A stretch of DNA of 5,951 bases, from the NCBI GenBank assembly GCA_025453855.1, contig JALOPO010000289.1, positions 1-5,951 of the forward strand, written 5' to 3'. Position 1 is the first letter of the stretch, and every line of letters begins with the position of its first letter. This DNA comes from Gemmatimonadaceae bacterium. GTDB taxonomy: Bacteria; Gemmatimonadota; Gemmatimonadetes; Gemmatimonadales; Gemmatimonadaceae. The notes under the pieces were generated by a model. The model was given only the letters and a program-made list of their open reading frames with translations, was not told the origin of the DNA and ran no database searches. The position numbers and the translations under genes are program-made. Positions 4,853 to 5,951 of the stretch are shown here, in pieces.

Positions 4853-5951
4853 TCGGCGGCGCCACGGGCTGCACGCGCTTCACCGTCACGCCGGGGACCT
4901 TCCCCGCCTCGAGCAGCTTGTTGAACGCCGGGATCTCGGTCCCCTCGATGGCATCGAGCTCGCCGCGCAACCGCGCCCACTCGCCCTCCAGCTCGCGCAG
5001 CCGCTCGCGCACCGGCTGCGTGAGCGCCGGGTTCCCCTCAACCTGGCCGAGGAGGAAGCCGAACTGCCCATTGATCCCGTTGGCGTAGTTGATGATGTCC
5101 TGGCCGTTGGTGGCCTTGGTCGTGAGCTTCGGGTCGATCGCCTCGAGCCGCCCCGTGAGCGCCTTGCCGGCCGTGCTGATCGCGGCGGCGTTCTCCGCCT
5201 CCTTCGCGCGACCGAGCGCCGCCTGCACCTGCCCGCGCGCCTCGCGCACGCGCAGCACGGCATCGTGCACCTCGCGGATCCGGTCGCTGAGCATCGTCGC
5301 CACCGAGTCACGCTCGGCCAGCACCGCCGCCGGCACAGTCAGGCGCGGATCGGCGCGCAGCTCGAGCGCCTGCGTGCGCGTCACGCCGTTCGCGGTGAGC
5401 CGCACCGTGAAGCGCCCCGGCGAGACGCGCGCGCCGCCGTTCGGCGCGCCGAAGAGCACGATCCCGGTGAGCGGCGTCGGCGCGCCGCGCCGGAAGTTCC
5501 AGAGCAGGAGGTTGGCTCCTGCCTTCGCCGGGAGCCGGTCGGGGGCCTCCTTCGCGGTGCTGCTGAAGCGGCGCACCACGCGATCACGCGCGTCGAGGAT
5601 CTCGAGCGTCGCCGGCGTCGTGCTGTCGGGCGCCGTGGCGAGGCGGTAGTGCAGCATCGCCGCCGCCGGCGCGTTGCGCCCTGCATTGCGCGGCTGGAAG
5701 AAGCCCGCCGCCCCCCCGGTGATCGTGGCCGGCCGTGGTGCATAGAGATGCGCGGCCGCGGTGAGCACCGAGTCGGCGTGCTGCCGGAGCGGCGTGAGGT
5801 CGTCGAGGATCCAGAAGGCGCGCCCCTCGGTCGACGCCACGAGATCGCCCTGGTGCACCGCGAGGTCGGTCACCGGGACCACGGGGAAGGTCGCCGGGAA
5901 CGGCTTCCACTCCGCGCCGCCATCGAAGGAGACGTAGAGCCCCGTCTCCGT
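4845..5951 (-). CDS. BNR/sortilin-like repeat protein, C-terminal fragment
   Basis: The visible 368 residues are the C-terminal end of a larger protein that begins beyond the right edge. The fragment opens TETGLYVSFDGGAEWKPF, an Asp-box (S-x-D-G-G-x-x-W) of a BNR/sialidase-type propeller blade. VTDLAVHQGDLVASTEGR-AFWILDDLTPL follows at about residues 27-55, the closing blade typical of secreted VPS10/sortilin-like proteins that databases often label 'glycosyl hydrolase'. A beta-sandwich-like region comes next, with LLLWNFR and SPGRFTVRLTANG (about 147-189). A long Ala/Glu/Arg-rich helical, probably coiled-coil, segment runs from about 208 to 343, and the protein ends VKRVQPVAPPIS. A GTG at 5882 is an internal codon, not a start, because the frame and homologous pattern continue upstream. 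The role is unknown, perhaps extracellular binding or peptide processing; I see no catalytic signature in this part. The stop overlaps the response-regulator stop region tail-to-tail. Confidence 0.8.
   Translation of the reverse strand, partial: TETGLYVSFDGGAEWKPFPATFPVVPVTDLAVHQGDLVASTEGRAFWILDDLTPLRQHADSVLTAAAHLYAPRPATITGGAAGFFQPRNAGRNAPAAAMLHYRLATAPDSTTPATLEILDARDRVVRRFSSTAKEAPDRLPAKAGANLLLWNFRRGAPTPLTGIVLFGAPNGGARVSPGRFTVRLTANGVTRTQALELRADPRLTVPAAVLAERDSVATMLSDRIREVHDAVLRVREARGQVQAALGRAKEAENAAAISTAGKALTGRLEAIDPKLTTKATNGQDIINYANGINGQFGFLLGQVEGNPALTQPVRERLRELEGEWARLRGELDAIEGTEIPAFNKLLEAGKVPGVTVKRVQPVAPPIS

Overview
This window is GC-rich (well above 65% by eye) and comes from the chromosome of a free-living bacterium. 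It holds two incomplete genes at the edges and four complete genes between them. I think of Gemmatimonadota or a close relative. The edge genes look like the large secreted BNR/VPS10-sortilin-like repeat proteins (often misnamed 'glycosyl hydrolase') that are numerous in that phylum, and the M20D amidohydrolase has the secreted form common there. This placement is an inference from protein style, not a database result.

Layout from left to right: (1) at 163-1 on the minus strand, the signal peptide and first mature residues of a secreted BNR/sortilin-like protein. (2) At 164-607, a 444-bp divergent intergenic region with a 37-bp imperfect palindrome and several diverged direct and inverted copies of a CACGGAGG-type repeat. 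(3) At 608-2314 on the plus strand, a secreted M20D metallo-amidohydrolase resembling AbgB. (4) At 2315-2618, a convergent intergenic region with a nested inverted repeat: 29-bp perfect outer arms enclosing a 21-bp perfect hairpin, followed by scattered CATCGCG heptamers. (5) At 4306-2619 on the minus strand, a two-gene unit: an ECF-type sigma factor with a long C-terminal extension, then a short MscS-like channel whose ATG overlaps the sigma stop codon by 4 bp. (6) At 4307-4444, a 138-bp divergent spacer. (7) At 4445-4852 on the plus strand, a stand-alone receiver-domain response regulator. (8) At 5951-4845 on the minus strand, the C-terminal part of a second BNR/sortilin-like protein, overlapping the response regulator tail-to-tail by 8 bp.

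How the genes might work together: the sigma factor and the MscS-like protein are almost certainly co-transcribed and translationally coupled. With the divergent receiver protein they form a plausible envelope or osmotic stress-response module, which is an inference from layout. The two BNR-type proteins and the M20D enzyme all carry, or are expected to carry, export signals, and may act on peptides or amide-linked substrates outside the cytoplasm. Nothing here is a classical mobile element, CRISPR array, rRNA or tRNA. The most unusual DNA is non-coding: the nested palindrome at 2356-2514 and the palindrome and repeat cluster at 232-473.
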